This document shows positions 10,456 through 19,599 of a stretch of 64,000 nucleotides of DNA, one piece after another. The position numbers and the translations under genes are program-made. Below the pieces are notes generated by a model. The model was not told the DNA's origin. It was given only the letters and a program-made list of their open reading frames with translations, and searched no databases. The DNA is taken from positions 372,001 to 436,000 of the forward strand of contig NZ_JABEYA020000001.1 of the NCBI RefSeq assembly GCF_013074385.2, read 5' to 3'. Every line of letters begins with the position of its first letter. Positions within the stretch are counted from its first letter, which is position 1. The stretch comes from Vibrio ostreicida (GTDB lineage Bacteria; Pseudomonadota; Gammaproteobacteria; Enterobacterales; Vibrionaceae).

Positions 10456-10690
10456 TGCCTATGTTTGAACGATTCGGTTTATTTGCTGTCACAGAAATAG
10501 CCTATAGTTGATGACGACCAGTATTGATGTGCGCAAGATTTGTGCATGATATAAGTGCAAAATGTATTGAATTTCGGTTAAAATCGCGAAAATTGTGGTT
10601 TGACCAGCAAGGACCCCCTTGCAACTTTCAGTAGTTCGAATAAACTACGGAACCATCGCATTGAGCGAAATCTGTAAAGGAAAAGAAAAA

Positions 10691-10924
10691 ATGAGCAACA
10701 TCGAAGAACGCGTAAAGAAAATCATTGTTGAACAGCTAGGTGTAGACGAAGCAGAAGTTAAAAACGAAGCTTCTTTCGTTGACGATCTAGGTGCTGATTC
10801 TCTAGACACTGTTGAACTAGTAATGGCTCTAGAAGAAGAATTTGACACTGAGATTCCAGATGAAGAAGCTGAGAAGATCACTACTGTTCAAGCTGCTATC
10901 GATTACGTGAACAGCGCGAAGTAA
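10691..10924 (+). CDS. acpP: Acyl carrier protein
   Basis: Carries growing acyl chains on a phosphopantetheine arm. The 77-residue, very acidic protein has the attachment serine in [11 protein letters not shown] (Ser36 without the initiator Met). Start ATG 10691 follows AAAGGAAAAG. The frame is open upstream to 10619, but the family start is unambiguous. A 235-base gap separates it from fabG and should hold a strong own promoter; candidates include an AT-rich GATATAAG at about 10547-10554 and TAAAAT near 10580, neither with a clear -35. A FadR-like half-site (GACCAGC, 10602-10608) lies in the same gap. It is followed by a strong terminator. Its codon use is biased as in highly expressed genes. 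Confidence 0.99.
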   Translation: MSNIEERVKKIIVEQLGVDEAEVKNEASFVDDLGADSLDTVELVMALEEEFDTEIPDEEAEKITTVQAAIDYVNSAK

Positions 10925-10933
10925 TGTCTTTCC

Positions 10934-10965
10934 CAGGCGGCCTTCCGGCCGCCTGTGTTCTTTTT
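10934..10965 (+). terminator. Strong terminator after acpP
   Basis: Stem CAGGCGGCC (10934-10942) / GGCCGCCTG (10947-10955) with a TTCC tetraloop, followed by TGTTCTTTTT. It probably makes acpP message far more abundant than fabF message. Confidence 0.93.
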
Positions 10966-11015
10966 AACACTTCTATACCTTTCATAGAATCACTTCAATC
11001 CCGGAGAATAAAATC

Positions 11016-12260
11016 GTGTCCAAGCGTCGTGTTGTTGTCACTGGCATGGGTATGTTGTCACCGGTAGGCAACACTGTTCAATCATCCTGGAATGCCCTGC
11101 TAGACGGTCAAAGTGGTATCGTAGATATCGAGCACTTTGATACTGAAAACTTCTCAACTCGCTTTGCAGGCCTAGTCAAAGATTTTGACTGCACTGAATA
11201 CATGACTAAAAAAGAAGCACGTAAAATGGATTTGTTTATCCAATACGGCGTTGCAGCAGGTATTCAAGCTTTAGATGACTCTGGCTTACAAATTAACGAA
11301 GAAAATGCGCCACGTGTTGGTGTTGCCATCGGATCAGGCATTGGTGGATTAGATCTTATTGAATCTGGTCACACGGCATTGGTCGAAAAAGGCCCTCGCA
11401 AGGTCAGTCCTTTCTTCGTTCCGTCAACCATAGTGAATATGGTGGCAGGAAACTTATCTATTATGCGTGGTCTGCGTGGTCCTAATATCGCAATATCGAC
11501 GGCGTGTACAACGGGTTTACATAACATTGGTCATGCAGCACGCATGATTGCCTACGGCGATGCAGATGCGATGGTCGCTGGCGGTGCTGAAAAAGCATCC
11601 ACACCGCTTGGTATGGCAGGGTTTGGTGCAGCTAAAGCGCTATCGACTCGCAATGATGAACCGCAAAAAGCCTCGCGTCCTTGGGATAAAGACAGAGATG
11701 GCTTTGTTCTCGGCGATGGTGCAGGTATTATTGTACTTGAAGAATACGAGCAAGCTAAAGCCCGTGGCGCTAAGATCTATGCTGAGCTGGTCGGTTTTGG
11801 CATGTCTGGAGACGCGTATCATATGACCTCTCCGAGTGAAGATGGCTCTGGTGGCGCGTTAGCGATGGAAGCGGCGATGCGCGATGCTGGGATCACGGGC
11901 ACTCAGGTTGGCTATGTTAATGCCCATGGAACTTCAACGCCAGCAGGTGATGTTGCCGAAGTGAAAGGTATCCGGCGCGCTTTGGGTGAAGAGGGGACTA
12001 AGCAAGTCAAAGTTTCTTCAACGAAGTCGATGACGGGGCACCTGCTTGGTGCGGCTGGCTCGGTTGAAGCGATCATTACCATTATGTCGCTGATTGACCA
12101 GAGAGTGCCACCGACGATCAATCTCGATAATCGTGACGAAGACCTCGGTGATATCGACCTTGTACCACACACATCTCAACTTATTGATTCAGAATACGCT
12201 ATCTGCAACTCATTTGGTTTTGGTGGTACCAACGGTTCTTTGGTTTTCAAAAGAATCTAA
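11016..12260 (+). CDS. fabF: Beta-ketoacyl-ACP synthase II
   Basis: Elongation condensing enzyme of fatty acid synthesis; in gammaproteobacteria it also sets the temperature-dependent amount of cis-vaccenate. The 414-residue protein has the catalytic Cys164 in [10 protein letters not shown] and the two histidines in [11 protein letters not shown] and [13 protein letters not shown]. The start is a GTG at 11016 preceded by CCCGGAGAAT. It follows the acpP terminator by about 50 bases and ends just before another very strong terminator, so it may be expressed partly by readthrough. Confidence 0.98.
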   Translation: MSKRRVVVTGMGMLSPVGNTVQSSWNALLDGQSGIVDIEHFDTENFSTRFAGLVKDFDCTEYMTKKEARKMDLFIQYGVAAGIQALDDSGLQINEENAPRVGVAIGSGIGGLDLIESGHTALVEKGPRKVSPFFVPSTIVNMVAGNLSIMRGLRGPNIAISTACTTGLHNIGHAARMIAYGDADAMVAGGAEKASTPLGMAGFGAAKALSTRNDEPQKASRPWDKDRDGFVLGDGAGIIVLEEYEQAKARGAKIYAELVGFGMSGDAYHMTSPSEDGSGGALAMEAAMRDAGITGTQVGYVNAHGTSTPAGDVAEVKGIRRALGEEGTKQVKVSSTKSMTGHLLGAAGSVEAIITIMSLIDQRVPPTINLDNRDEDLGDIDLVPHTSQLIDSEYAICNSFGFGGTNGSLVFKRI

Positions 12261-12283
12261 AGAGTCGCTGATCGATTTGTGAT

Positions 12284-12320
12284 AAAACGGCTTAATGCAT
12301 TGGCATTAAGCCGTTTTTTA
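12284..12320 (+). terminator. Very strong terminator between fabF and pabC
   Basis: A perfect 15-bp stem (12284-12298 pairing with 12303-12317), loop ATTG, then a T tract. It ends only about 16 bases before the pabC ATG, and the pabC ribosome binding site (GGAG, 12324-12327) follows at once. Confidence 0.93.
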
Positions 12321-12335
12321 TTTGGAGCTATTATT

Positions 12336-13139
12336 ATGCACTGGGTTAATGGACAGCTCACAGATTCCATCTCTCTGACAGATCGCTCGTTTCAGTATGG
12401 CGATGGTGGCTTTACGACTATGCGGGTTGAAAGCGGGGTTATTCAGCATTGGGATAAACACCGGTTACGTATGGAGTCTTGCTTACAGGCTCTCGACATT
12501 AGATTACCTGATTGGCAGATTATCGAGACTTGGCTTGAGTCGGCGATCATTGATGCGCCAGTATCTGGATTAAAGCTCCATGTCAGCCGTGGGGTTGGCG
12601 GGCGCGGATATAGCCCTACTCAAGTGACCTTACCCAATGTTACTATTAGTGCCTTCCAATACCCCGATCATTATGCTCAGTGGCAGAAACAGGGCATGGT
12701 GTTGGGTGTGTGTGACAAGCGTCTCGGCATCAATCCGATGTTGGCAGGCCATAAACACAATAATCGTCTTGAGCAAGTGTTGCTGAAAGCAGAAATGGAC
12801 AAAGCTGGTTTCATGGATGGGCTTTCTCTCGATGTGGATGGGCATGTAATTGAAACTACGATGGCGAATGTGTTTTGGCTCAAAGCTGATCAGGTTTATA
12901 CGCCAGAGCTTAAACGATCTGGTGTTTCAGGGGTTATGCGTCGGGTCGTTATTGATATACTCTCAGAGTCCGGATATGACGTAGCCTCTGGCAACTATAC
13001 ACTTGATCATGTCAAACGCGCAGATGAGGTGTTTATTTCAAATTCTATTTTGGGCGTTGCGCCGATAACGCGTATTGGCGGGCGCAGCTTTCCAATAGGG
13101 ACGACAACAAAATCAATTCAGGAGAGAGTCAATCCGTGA
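12336..13139 (+). CDS. pabC: Aminodeoxychorismate lyase
   Basis: Converts 4-amino-4-deoxychorismate to p-aminobenzoate and pyruvate for folate synthesis; PLP enzyme of fold type IV. The 267-residue protein has QYGDGGFTTMRV near the N-terminus, the PLP lysine in GHKHNNRLEQVLL, and the cofactor loop VIETTMANVFW. ATG 12336 with TTTGGAGC upstream gives the family length; the frame is also open upstream from a GTG at 12279, but that would run through the fabF terminator. It overlaps mltG by four bases and begins the pabC-mltG-tmk-holB-tatD operon. Confidence 0.96.
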   Translation: MHWVNGQLTDSISLTDRSFQYGDGGFTTMRVESGVIQHWDKHRLRMESCLQALDIRLPDWQIIETWLESAIIDAPVSGLKLHVSRGVGGRGYSPTQVTLPNVTISAFQYPDHYAQWQKQGMVLGVCDKRLGINPMLAGHKHNNRLEQVLLKAEMDKAGFMDGLSLDVDGHVIETTMANVFWLKADQVYTPELKRSGVSGVMRRVVIDILSESGYDVASGNYTLDHVKRADEVFISNSILGVAPITRIGGRSFPIGTTTKSIQERVNP

Positions 13140-14152
13140 TTAAGAAAGTCACTTTTTTTCTGGCATTTATCGCCTTGGTACTTGCGGTCGGATATGGGTA
13201 CGTTACTCGTACTATCGATCAATATATTGCTCAACCTTTGCAGCTTGAACAACAAGAAATCTATACCCTTGAGTCTGGTATGAGCTTTCATCATCTGCTT
13301 GCTGACTTGACGCAAAAACAGTTGATTGAAGCTAATAGTTTGTCTAAGTTAGTCGGGTATTTTTATCCTCAGCTGACGCAAGTCAAAGCAGGGACGTATT
13401 TACTGACGCCAGAGCTGAACTTAAATCAAACATTAGCCCTGTTTAAAACGGGTAAAGAGCATCAGTTTGCGATCACGTTCGTGGAGGGTTCGACGTTCGC
13501 TGAATGGCGTGAAGCATTGCAAAACTCTCCGTATCTTGAGCACACAATTGACGGGATGAGCGAGCAAAAAATTGCCAAAAATCTTGGGCTTGAGTACGAC
13601 AGACTGGAAGGATTGTTTCTGGCGGAGACCTACCACTATACGATGGGGACATCTGATCTTGATATTCTTGCTCGCGCCGCCAAGAAGCTAAAGAACATCA
13701 TTGATGAGCAATGGCAGCAACGCCAAGACAACCTGCCGTTAAAAAACCATTATGACGCCCTGATCCTTGCTTCCATCATAGAAAAAGAAACCGCCGTTGA
13801 GACTGAGCGGAGCCGAATTTCTTCAGTATTTGTTAATCGACTCAATAAGCGAATGCGTTTGCAGACCGACCCCACTGTTATTTATGGGATGGGTGAGGAA
13901 TATGACGGTAATATTCGTAAAAAAGATCTCCGTACCCCAACACCCTACAATACTTATGTGATTTTTGGTCTGCCTCCCACTCCTATTGCAATGCCAGGGG
14001 AGGCATCTATTGTCGCGGCTTTGAATCCAGAACAAAGTCGTTATCTCTACTTTGTTGCCAGTGGTACAGGTGGACACGTTTTTTCCAAGTCGCTGAATGA
14101 GCATAACCGCGCAGTGCGCGCCTATCTAAAAAAATTAAGAAGTAGCCAATGA
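13136..14152 (+). CDS. mltG: Endolytic murein transglycosylase MltG
   Basis: Membrane-bound lytic transglycosylase that cuts nascent glycan strands and so ends peptidoglycan chain elongation. The 338-residue protein has one N-terminal membrane helix (about residues 5-24), a LysM-like region, and the YceG catalytic domain with the conserved Glu in [13 protein letters not shown], then [16 protein letters not shown], and TPYNTY. Start GTG 13136 overlaps the pabC stop by four bases (GTGA), so translation is probably coupled. It overlaps tmk by four bases in turn. Confidence 0.96.
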   Translation: MIKKVTFFLAFIALVLAVGYGYVTRTIDQYIAQPLQLEQQEIYTLESGMSFHHLLADLTQKQLIEANSLSKLVGYFYPQLTQVKAGTYLLTPELNLNQTLALFKTGKEHQFAITFVEGSTFAEWREALQNSPYLEHTIDGMSEQKIAKNLGLEYDRLEGLFLAETYHYTMGTSDLDILARAAKKLKNIIDEQWQQRQDNLPLKNHYDALILASIIEKETAVETERSRISSVFVNRLNKRMRLQTDPTVIYGMGEEYDGNIRKKDLRTPTPYNTYVIFGLPPTPIAMPGEASIVAALNPEQSRYLYFVASGTGGHVFSKSLNEHNRAVRAYLKKLRSSQ

Positions 14153-14778
14153 CAAACGCCAAATTTATCGTTATCGAGGGCCTAGAAGGGGCCGGTAAAA
14201 GTACCGCGATTAACACGGTGCTAGAGACGCTTCAGCAGGCAGGTATTTGTGATATACAACAGACTCGTGAGCCCGGTGGTACAGGGCTTGCCGAGCAGTT
14301 ACGTGTTTTGGTAAAACAAGATCACCCCGATGAAGATCTCCAAGATATGACCGAGCTTCTGTTGATGTACGCCGCCCGAGTTCAACTGGTCGAAAATATA
14401 ATTAAGCCCGCTCTCAATGACGGTCGCTGGGTGGTGGGTGATCGTCACGATATGTCCTCTCAGGCCTATCAGGGAGGGGGGCGCCAAATCGCTCAGCATA
14501 CAATGGAAACCCTCAAGCAAACGACGCTGGGAGATTTCACGCCGGACTTGACGATCTACTTAGATATTGATCCGCGTATCGGGCTTGAGCGAGCCCGTGG
14601 ACGCGGTGATCTGGATCGGATTGAAAAAATGGATATTGGTTTTTTCGAGCGTACGCGTACTCGTTATCTAGCACTCGCGCAAGCCGATCACCGTGTGGTG
14701 GTGATTGATGCTGAGCAAAGTATAGAGAGTGTGGCTCACGATATCAGACAGGCATTGAACCTATGGCTGGAAATCTAA
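14149..14778 (+). CDS. tmk: Thymidylate kinase
   Basis: Phosphorylates dTMP to dTDP for DNA synthesis. The 209-residue protein has the P-loop [10 protein letters not shown] at residues 10-19, the TREPGGT loop, the DRH motif in [18 protein letters not shown], and the lid region [12 protein letters not shown] with several arginines. ATG 14149 overlaps the mltG stop (ATGA). The following gene, holB, begins two bases after the tmk stop. Confidence 0.98.
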   Translation: MTNAKFIVIEGLEGAGKSTAINTVLETLQQAGICDIQQTREPGGTGLAEQLRVLVKQDHPDEDLQDMTELLLMYAARVQLVENIIKPALNDGRWVVGDRHDMSSQAYQGGGRQIAQHTMETLKQTTLGDFTPDLTIYLDIDPRIGLERARGRGDLDRIEKMDIGFFERTRTRYLALAQADHRVVVIDAEQSIESVAHDIRQALNLWLEI

Positions 14779-14780
14779 CC

Positions 14781-15743
14781 ATGGACAGACTTTATCCTTG
14801 GTTAGAGCACCTGTGGCAGGAGTGGCAACTCGGTCTGGATTCAGAGCGCTTTTCCAATTCGGCCTTGCTTTGCGCCGATGAGGGTTTGGGCGCTGAGCAG
14901 TTAGTTGAGCGCTTCAGCCGTGCGGTGATGTGCCGTAACTACACCAGTGAAGCGTGTGGATTTTGCCATAGCTGCCAATTGATGTTATCCCACACACACC
15001 CTGATTTTCACAGAATTGAACCTGAAAAAGTGGGTAAGGCGATCACGGTTGAGCAAATTCGACAATGCAATCGCTTGGCCCAAGAGTCCTCACAGCTATC
15101 GGGGGTGAGACTGTTTGTGATTGAACCGGCTGAATCGATGAATGAGTCTGCGGCGAATGCCCTACTGAAAACACTCGAAGAGCCGGCCCAAACTTGTATG
15201 TTTCTATTGGTGAGTCATCGGCCTCATCAACTTTTGCCAACCATCACAAGCCGGTGCCAACAGTGGCATGTTGCGTCACCGAGTGCCGAGGCGTTAACGG
15301 TGTGGCTCAATGGTCAGACAGGCTCATCCATACCCGCTTATGTCGCTCATATTCACAATAATGCGCCGGTCAAAACTCAGCAATTTTTTGATGCAGGCAG
15401 TATGGAAAAATATCATCAAATAGAATCTGAGATGCTCGCCGTCGCCGCTCAGAAGGGGAATTATGCTGCGTTTGCCAAGCAATTGGCCGGTGAGCCGACC
15501 GAGTATCTTAAATGGCTGTGGTATCTCATGACGGATGCGCAAAAAGTCCATTTTGGTATTGAGCAGTCTTTCTCTACCCCTCGTGCAAAGGAGCTTGCCG
15601 CAAAGTTAAGCTATGATGTACTCTATCAGCAGAGTGAACGCTTGAGCCGTCTAATAGAACAGTTAACGGAGCATTCAGGCTTAAACACTGAGCTTCTCAT
15701 CTTAGATTGGTTAATAAAATTTGACGAGGAAACATGTTTGTAG
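14781..15743 (+). CDS. holB: DNA polymerase III delta prime subunit
   Basis: Clamp-loader subunit of the replicase. The 320-residue protein begins MDRLYPWLEHLWQ, like E. coli HolB. It has the zinc-module cysteines (CRNY..CGFCHSC), NALLKTLEEP (the SRC-preceding sensor region) and SRCQQWH. Like E. coli delta prime it lacks an intact P-loop (ADEGLGAEQLV in that place), in line with an ATP-inert subunit. An ATG at 14763 is in frame but has no ribosome binding site and would overlap tmk; 14781 fits the family start. It overlaps tatD by 10 bases. Confidence 0.95.
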   Translation: MDRLYPWLEHLWQEWQLGLDSERFSNSALLCADEGLGAEQLVERFSRAVMCRNYTSEACGFCHSCQLMLSHTHPDFHRIEPEKVGKAITVEQIRQCNRLAQESSQLSGVRLFVIEPAESMNESAANALLKTLEEPAQTCMFLLVSHRPHQLLPTITSRCQQWHVASPSAEALTVWLNGQTGSSIPAYVAHIHNNAPVKTQQFFDAGSMEKYHQIESEMLAVAAQKGNYAAFAKQLAGEPTEYLKWLWYLMTDAQKVHFGIEQSFSTPRAKELAAKLSYDVLYQQSERLSRLIEQLTEHSGLNTELLILDWLIKFDEETCL

Positions 15744-16501
15744 ACTCACATTGCCATTTGGATAAATTGGATTATCAAAACTTGCATTCGGGCATTCAAG
15801 ACGTGGTTGCTAAAGCACAATCGGTCAATGTTAGTGAGCTGCTGTCTGTTGGAGTGACACTTGATGCGTTTCCCGCTATGGTGAAAATGATCGAGCCCTT
15901 TGACAACATTCATGCCTCCTGCGGCGTTCACCCGTTAGATGTTGAAAGTGAATTTGCGTTAGATCGCTTACACGAGTACGCCTCACACCCGAAAGTGGTC
16001 GCCATCGGTGAAACCGGATTGGATTACCATTACAAACCCGAGACAGCGGAGCTACAAAAGCTAAGGTTCGTTCAGCAAGTGGAATTGGCCGTTAAGCTGA
16101 ACAAACCACTGATCATTCACACACGTCATGCTCGACAAGATACATTGAGTATTTTGCGCAGCGGTGGAGCGGATAAGTGTGGTGGGGTGATCCACTGTTT
16201 TACCGAGGACTTGCCTTTTGCCCAAGCGGCGATGGAACTCGGGTTTTATATTTCCATTTCTGGGATAGTGACCTTCAAGCAAGCGACCGAGCTGAAACAA
16301 GTCGTCAAAGCGTTGCCGTTAGACCGATTGCTGATAGAAACAGACTCGCCTTACCTTGCACCGGTTCCCTACCGAGGTCAGCAAAACCAGCCCGCTTATG
16401 TTGTTGAGGTTGCTGCGTACATCGCTCAACTTAAAGGTCTGTCGATCAGTGAAATTGGCCAAGAAACAACGAAAAACTACCGAGATCTTTTTTTTAGATG
16501 A
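15734..16501 (+). CDS. ycfH: TatD-family metal-dependent hydrolase YcfH
   Basis: A putative metal-dependent deoxyribonuclease of the TatD family; the E. coli YcfH-like group usually found after holB. The 255-residue TIM-barrel protein has the metal ligands His6 and His8 in VDSHCHLD, Glu in AIGETGLDYH, the later histidines in LIIHTRHA and GVIHCF, and Asp in LIETDSPYLAP. It overlaps the holB end by 10 bases and closes the operon; a T-rich hairpin follows it. Exact substrate in the cell is not settled. Confidence 0.95.
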   Translation: MFVDSHCHLDKLDYQNLHSGIQDVVAKAQSVNVSELLSVGVTLDAFPAMVKMIEPFDNIHASCGVHPLDVESEFALDRLHEYASHPKVVAIGETGLDYHYKPETAELQKLRFVQQVELAVKLNKPLIIHTRHARQDTLSILRSGGADKCGGVIHCFTEDLPFAQAAMELGFYISISGIVTFKQATELKQVVKALPLDRLLIETDSPYLAPVPYRGQQNQPAYVVEVAAYIAQLKGLSISEIGQETTKNYRDLFFR

Positions 16502-16517
16502 AAAAATAGTTTTGGAT

Positions 16518-16544
16518 AAAAAAGGGGCTTTGGCCTTTTTTTTT
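16518..16544 (+). terminator. Probable terminator after the tatD-family gene
   Basis: Stem AAAAAAGG (16518-16525) / CCTTTTTT (16534-16541) with an 8-base loop and a continuing T run to 16544. The stem is AT-rich, so moderate strength. Confidence 0.65.
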
Positions 16545-16947
16545 GGCTTATTGGTCATGTGATACGCTGGGTTATGGTCGGGGTAGTGGCTTTATTGACC
16601 GATAGTGATGAAATTTCCAATTGAATAAATTTGTTACGTAAAATAACAATCCCATTTAATTTATTTACCCTTCAAAATTAATTGGCATCAATGATAACTT
16701 CTTAAGTATCATAGGTATATATTGAGTTTTGTGTTTAAATTTGCCGGTTTTGGATTGTGATCTAGCTAGTAGTTTGCAACTAAATCCTTTAACCAGCTAG
16801 AAAGTTTGTTCACCATCAATATATATTTAGAGCCGGAAAATATAATGACAGATGTGGTTACATTTTCTTCGGGTGCTAACCTTTAGGCTACGGGGGTGTG
16901 CCGTTAGTACCCAACAATTCTTATAATTTAATCAGGAGCATAAATGT
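16545..16947 (+). promoter_or_regulatory. Upstream region of the PTS permease gene
   Basis: About 400 bases without a gene. It is AT-rich, contains an Mlc-like inverted repeat at 16656-16681, a single CRP-like half-site TGTGA at 16756-16760, and the ribosome binding site AGGAG at 16934-16938. A long leader is likely, as for ptsG of enteric bacteria. No promoter boxes could be fixed. Confidence 0.45.
16656..16681. promoter_or_regulatory. Candidate Mlc (NagC-type) operator before the PTS gene
   Basis: Perfect inverted arms TTAATTT (16656-16662) and AAATTAA (16675-16681) separated by 12 bases, the AT-rich spaced dyad style bound by Mlc/NagC. A second similar AT-rich stretch, TTATTTT on the minus strand, lies at about 16638-16644. 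An mlc gene is present at 25906 in this window. Binding is inferred. Confidence 0.45.
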
Positions 16948-18558
16948 ATGAAAGGTTTCTTTAGTAAACTTTCTCAAGCCATTATGTTACCCATAGCATT
17001 GTTGCCTGCTGCGGGTATCATGTTGGGTATTGGTGGCAGTTTTACAAACCCAACGATGATCGAAGCATACGATATTGGTATGCTTCAGGACGGAAGTGTA
17101 TTAAATAGCTTTCTTCAGGTAATGACGGCGGCAGGCGGTATCGTTTTTGCCAACTTACCCGTAATGTTTGCTTTGGCGATAGCGGTGGGCTTCGCAAGAG
17201 CTGAGAAAGGTGCAGCCGCATTAGCCGCATTAATTTCTTATTTGGTTATGAACGTTGCGATCGCAAAAACATTGATTGTGGCAAATATGATCAATTTGGA
17301 CACCAATACGGTTGTCCTAATGGGCAGTGAATACCCAGGGGTATTGGCAGACATCCTAGGGATTTCTAATACCTTAAGCATGGGTGTATTTGGTGGCCTG
17401 ATTGCCGGTGCGATTACCGTTGTTTTACATAACAAGTACCACGACGTCAAACTGCCAGATTATTTGGGTTTCTTCGGTGGAGCACGTTTTGTTCCTATCA
17501 TTAGTGCCTTTGCTGCTTTGTTTTACGGTATCGTGCTGACCTTTATCTGGCCATTTTTTGGTGCAGCATTTGGCGCGATTGGTGAAGCTCTTGGTCAAAT
17601 GACAGCGGGCGGCCACGGCTACATTGCCTCTCTTATTTTTGGTGTTATTGAACGTTCTCTTATTCCTGTTGGCCTGCACCATGTCTTCTATCTCCCTCTG
17701 TGGCAGACAGAGATTGGTGGTACAGCGGAAGTTGCGGGTGAATTGATCAAAGGTACTCAGAATATATTCTTTGCTTCATTGGCAACTGGCGATTTCTCGC
17801 AGTTTACATCGACAAACTTTATGACTGGTAAGTTCCCATTCATGATGTTTGGTTTACCAGCGGCTGCTTACGCCATGTACTCATTGGCGGATGACAAGAA
17901 TAAAAAAGCGGCAGGTGGTTTGTTATTTTCTGTTGCTTTGACTGCGTTCCTAACGGGTATTACAGAGCCGATTGAATTTACATTCTTGTTCTTATCTCCT
18001 GCTCTTTATTATGCGATACATGTGCCGTTAGCAGGTTTGTCGTTCATGCTTATGGATATGCTTAACGTTAAAGTGGGCATGACATTTAGTGGCGGCTTTA
18101 TTGACTTTACTTTGTTCGGTATGCTTCCTGGCCTGACTGGTGCGGAAAACAACTGGTTCTATATCCCGCTAGTGGGTATTGCTTATGCGTTCATTTACTT
18201 CTTTGTGTTCCGTTGGTACATCCTGAAATTCGATGTTAAGACACCTGGCCGTAAAGGCAGTGCTGTGGCTGTGGTATCGAAGCAAGATTACCACGCGTCT
18301 AAGGATGATAATAACGAACAAGCACAGCAGATGATTGAAGCGCTTGGCGGTGCAGACAACATTGTTGACGTAGACGCTTGTATCACTCGTCTACGGATCA
18401 CCGTCAAAGATGGTAACCAAGTTAAAGGTAATGATTACTGGACGGGTGAGCTGGGTGCGAAAGGCTTAGTTAAAGTAGGCGATAGCGGCATTCAGGCTAT
18501 ATATGGTGCAGAAGCTGCCGGTTACAAAGCGCAAATCAATGCTTTATTAGGTAAGTGA
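16948..18558 (+). CDS. Glucose-family PTS permease, EIIC-EIIB (PtsG/MalX type)
   Basis: Phosphotransferase-system sugar permease that imports and phosphorylates a hexose (glucose or maltose type). The 536-residue protein has a hydrophobic EIIC domain (about residues 1-430) with GLHHVFYLPL and the conserved GITEPIEFTFLFLSP, then an EIIB domain with the phosphorylated Cys478 in DACITRLRITVKD. There is no EIIA domain, so it must use EIIA-Glc encoded elsewhere. It is longer than enteric PtsG (477) and its sequence resembles MalX and Gram-positive-type glucose permeases more (for example FFGGARFVPIIS), so specificity is uncertain. An Mlc-like operator lies upstream. ATG 16948 is preceded by AGGAG; it overlaps the next gene by one base. 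Confidence 0.88.
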   Translation: MKGFFSKLSQAIMLPIALLPAAGIMLGIGGSFTNPTMIEAYDIGMLQDGSVLNSFLQVMTAAGGIVFANLPVMFALAIAVGFARAEKGAAALAALISYLVMNVAIAKTLIVANMINLDTNTVVLMGSEYPGVLADILGISNTLSMGVFGGLIAGAITVVLHNKYHDVKLPDYLGFFGGARFVPIISAFAALFYGIVLTFIWPFFGAAFGAIGEALGQMTAGGHGYIASLIFGVIERSLIPVGLHHVFYLPLWQTEIGGTAEVAGELIKGTQNIFFASLATGDFSQFTSTNFMTGKFPFMMFGLPAAAYAMYSLADDKNKKAAGGLLFSVALTAFLTGITEPIEFTFLFLSPALYYAIHVPLAGLSFMLMDMLNVKVGMTFSGGFIDFTLFGMLPGLTGAENNWFYIPLVGIAYAFIYFFVFRWYILKFDVKTPGRKGSAVAVVSKQDYHASKDDNNEQAQQMIEALGGADNIVDVDACITRLRITVKDGNQVKGNDYWTGELGAKGLVKVGDSGIQAIYGAEAAGYKAQINALLGK

Positions 18559-18995
18559 TGAGTGTTAGTGAGAAGTTTCGTAGAACAGGTGCGTTTTTGG
18601 TTGATCTATTAATCGCCAAAATGTTTACTCAGGTGATTGTGTCTGTTCTGGCCTTTTTCACTTATGACGTCATGAACACAATGGAACAGAAGTTTTCGTT
18701 GAATGATGACGTCGCTTTGCCACTGATTTTAGCTTTGATCGTGTTCTTAATGCTGTCTTATATTGGTGTTTACTTATCGTATTGCTCGATATGTTATCGC
18801 CTCATTGGACGGTCTTTGGCCAAATATATGTTAGCGGTACCTGAGTATACGACCTCTGATACCCCTTGCCTGAGCCAATACTTAAGGAAAGAGGCGCGTA
18901 AGGTTGTGCTTACCTTTGCATCCCTTGGACTTTACCCGGTTTATTCGGGGTTGCAACTGTACGTCTACAATAAACCACCTTGGCATCAAGCTTAA
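18558..18995 (+). CDS. RDD-family membrane protein
   Basis: A 145-residue protein of the RDD type: a short cytoplasmic start (KFRRTGAFLVDLLIA, with the Arg and Asp of the family signature), a first membrane helix, a second near residues 55-80, and GRSLAKYMLAV between helices two and three. Function is unknown; RDD proteins are proposed to be transport-linked. The ATG at 18558 shares its A with the TGA of the PTS gene (TGATG), so it is translationally coupled to that permease, which suggests a role near sugar uptake. A GTG three bases earlier is also possible. A hairpin with a T run follows. Confidence 0.8.
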   Translation: MSVSEKFRRTGAFLVDLLIAKMFTQVIVSVLAFFTYDVMNTMEQKFSLNDDVALPLILALIVFLMLSYIGVYLSYCSICYRLIGRSLAKYMLAVPEYTTSDTPCLSQYLRKEARKVVLTFASLGLYPVYSGLQLYVYNKPPWHQA

Positions 18996-19008
18996 TCAAT
19001 CACTGTTT

Positions 19009-19050
19009 CTCATCAAGCCGGTAACTGAGTTTGCTGGCTTGATGAGTTTT
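19009..19050 (+). terminator. Terminator after the RDD gene
   Basis: Perfect 11-bp stem CTCATCAAGCC (19009-19019) / GGCTTGATGAG (19036-19046), 16-base loop, followed by TTTT. Confidence 0.75.
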
Positions 19051-19123
19051 CAAGACAGATATGCTTGTGGTAAGTCGTGAACTTATCTCGACATGATCTG
19101 CTCCAGCAAGACAGGGCACCACA

Positions 19124-19566
19124 TTAAGCGACATTTTGTTGTTCAAAGTTAACTGGGCTTAGATACCCAAGAGCCCTGTGCGGTCTTGTCCGATCACAAT
19201 CAACCCCTATGTACTCAAACATCGTTTGGCGCATCTGGTCTCTCGTCACTATCGGCTCATATTGGGTCGCTTCAACTTTTATCTTATGCTTGCTGTCCGT
19301 CGTACACTTGAATTTGCGTGCGGCTTTCGCAACTAATCCCTGACGTTTCATACTCGCGGCAATGGTTTTTACATTATGGCTATCACCGTTTTCCGCCAGC
19401 TCTTTCTGGGTACGCCTTGCACCATCTCGGCCTTTACTGTGGTCAAAAGCCTCTTTTGAACTTTGTATCAAGTTCTTGGTGAGTAGCCTCGCGCTGGATG
19501 GTCTTGTGGCGAGGCTCAAGCCAGTAATAAAACCCTACTTCGGTATACCCCAAAAACCTTAGCCAT
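19124..19566 (-). pseudogene. IS3-family orfB (transposase) remnant without DDE core
   Basis: The frame starts near MAKVFG (19566), continues as REATHQELDT, shifts frame at about 19455, and then reads EAFDHSKGRDGARRTQKELA, the usual N-terminal part of OrfB. After CTTDSKHK it jumps directly to KVEATQYEP, near the normal C-terminus, and ends RPHRALGYLSPVNFEQQNVA. About 130-140 residues, the whole rve/DDE catalytic domain, are missing. The junction falls where SKHK and the HSMKVEA region could share a few bases. This gene cannot encode an active transposase; it may be mobilised only by a relative in trans. Confidence 0.85.
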
Positions 19567-19599
19567 GCGGGCGACGCTGAAGCATAGCAGGTGCCTTTC

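Noticed and set aside
16741..16765. Possible CRP site TGTGATCTAGCTAGTA before the PTS gene
   Set aside because: Only the left half-site matches; the right half is far from TCACA, so I list it only as a half-site.
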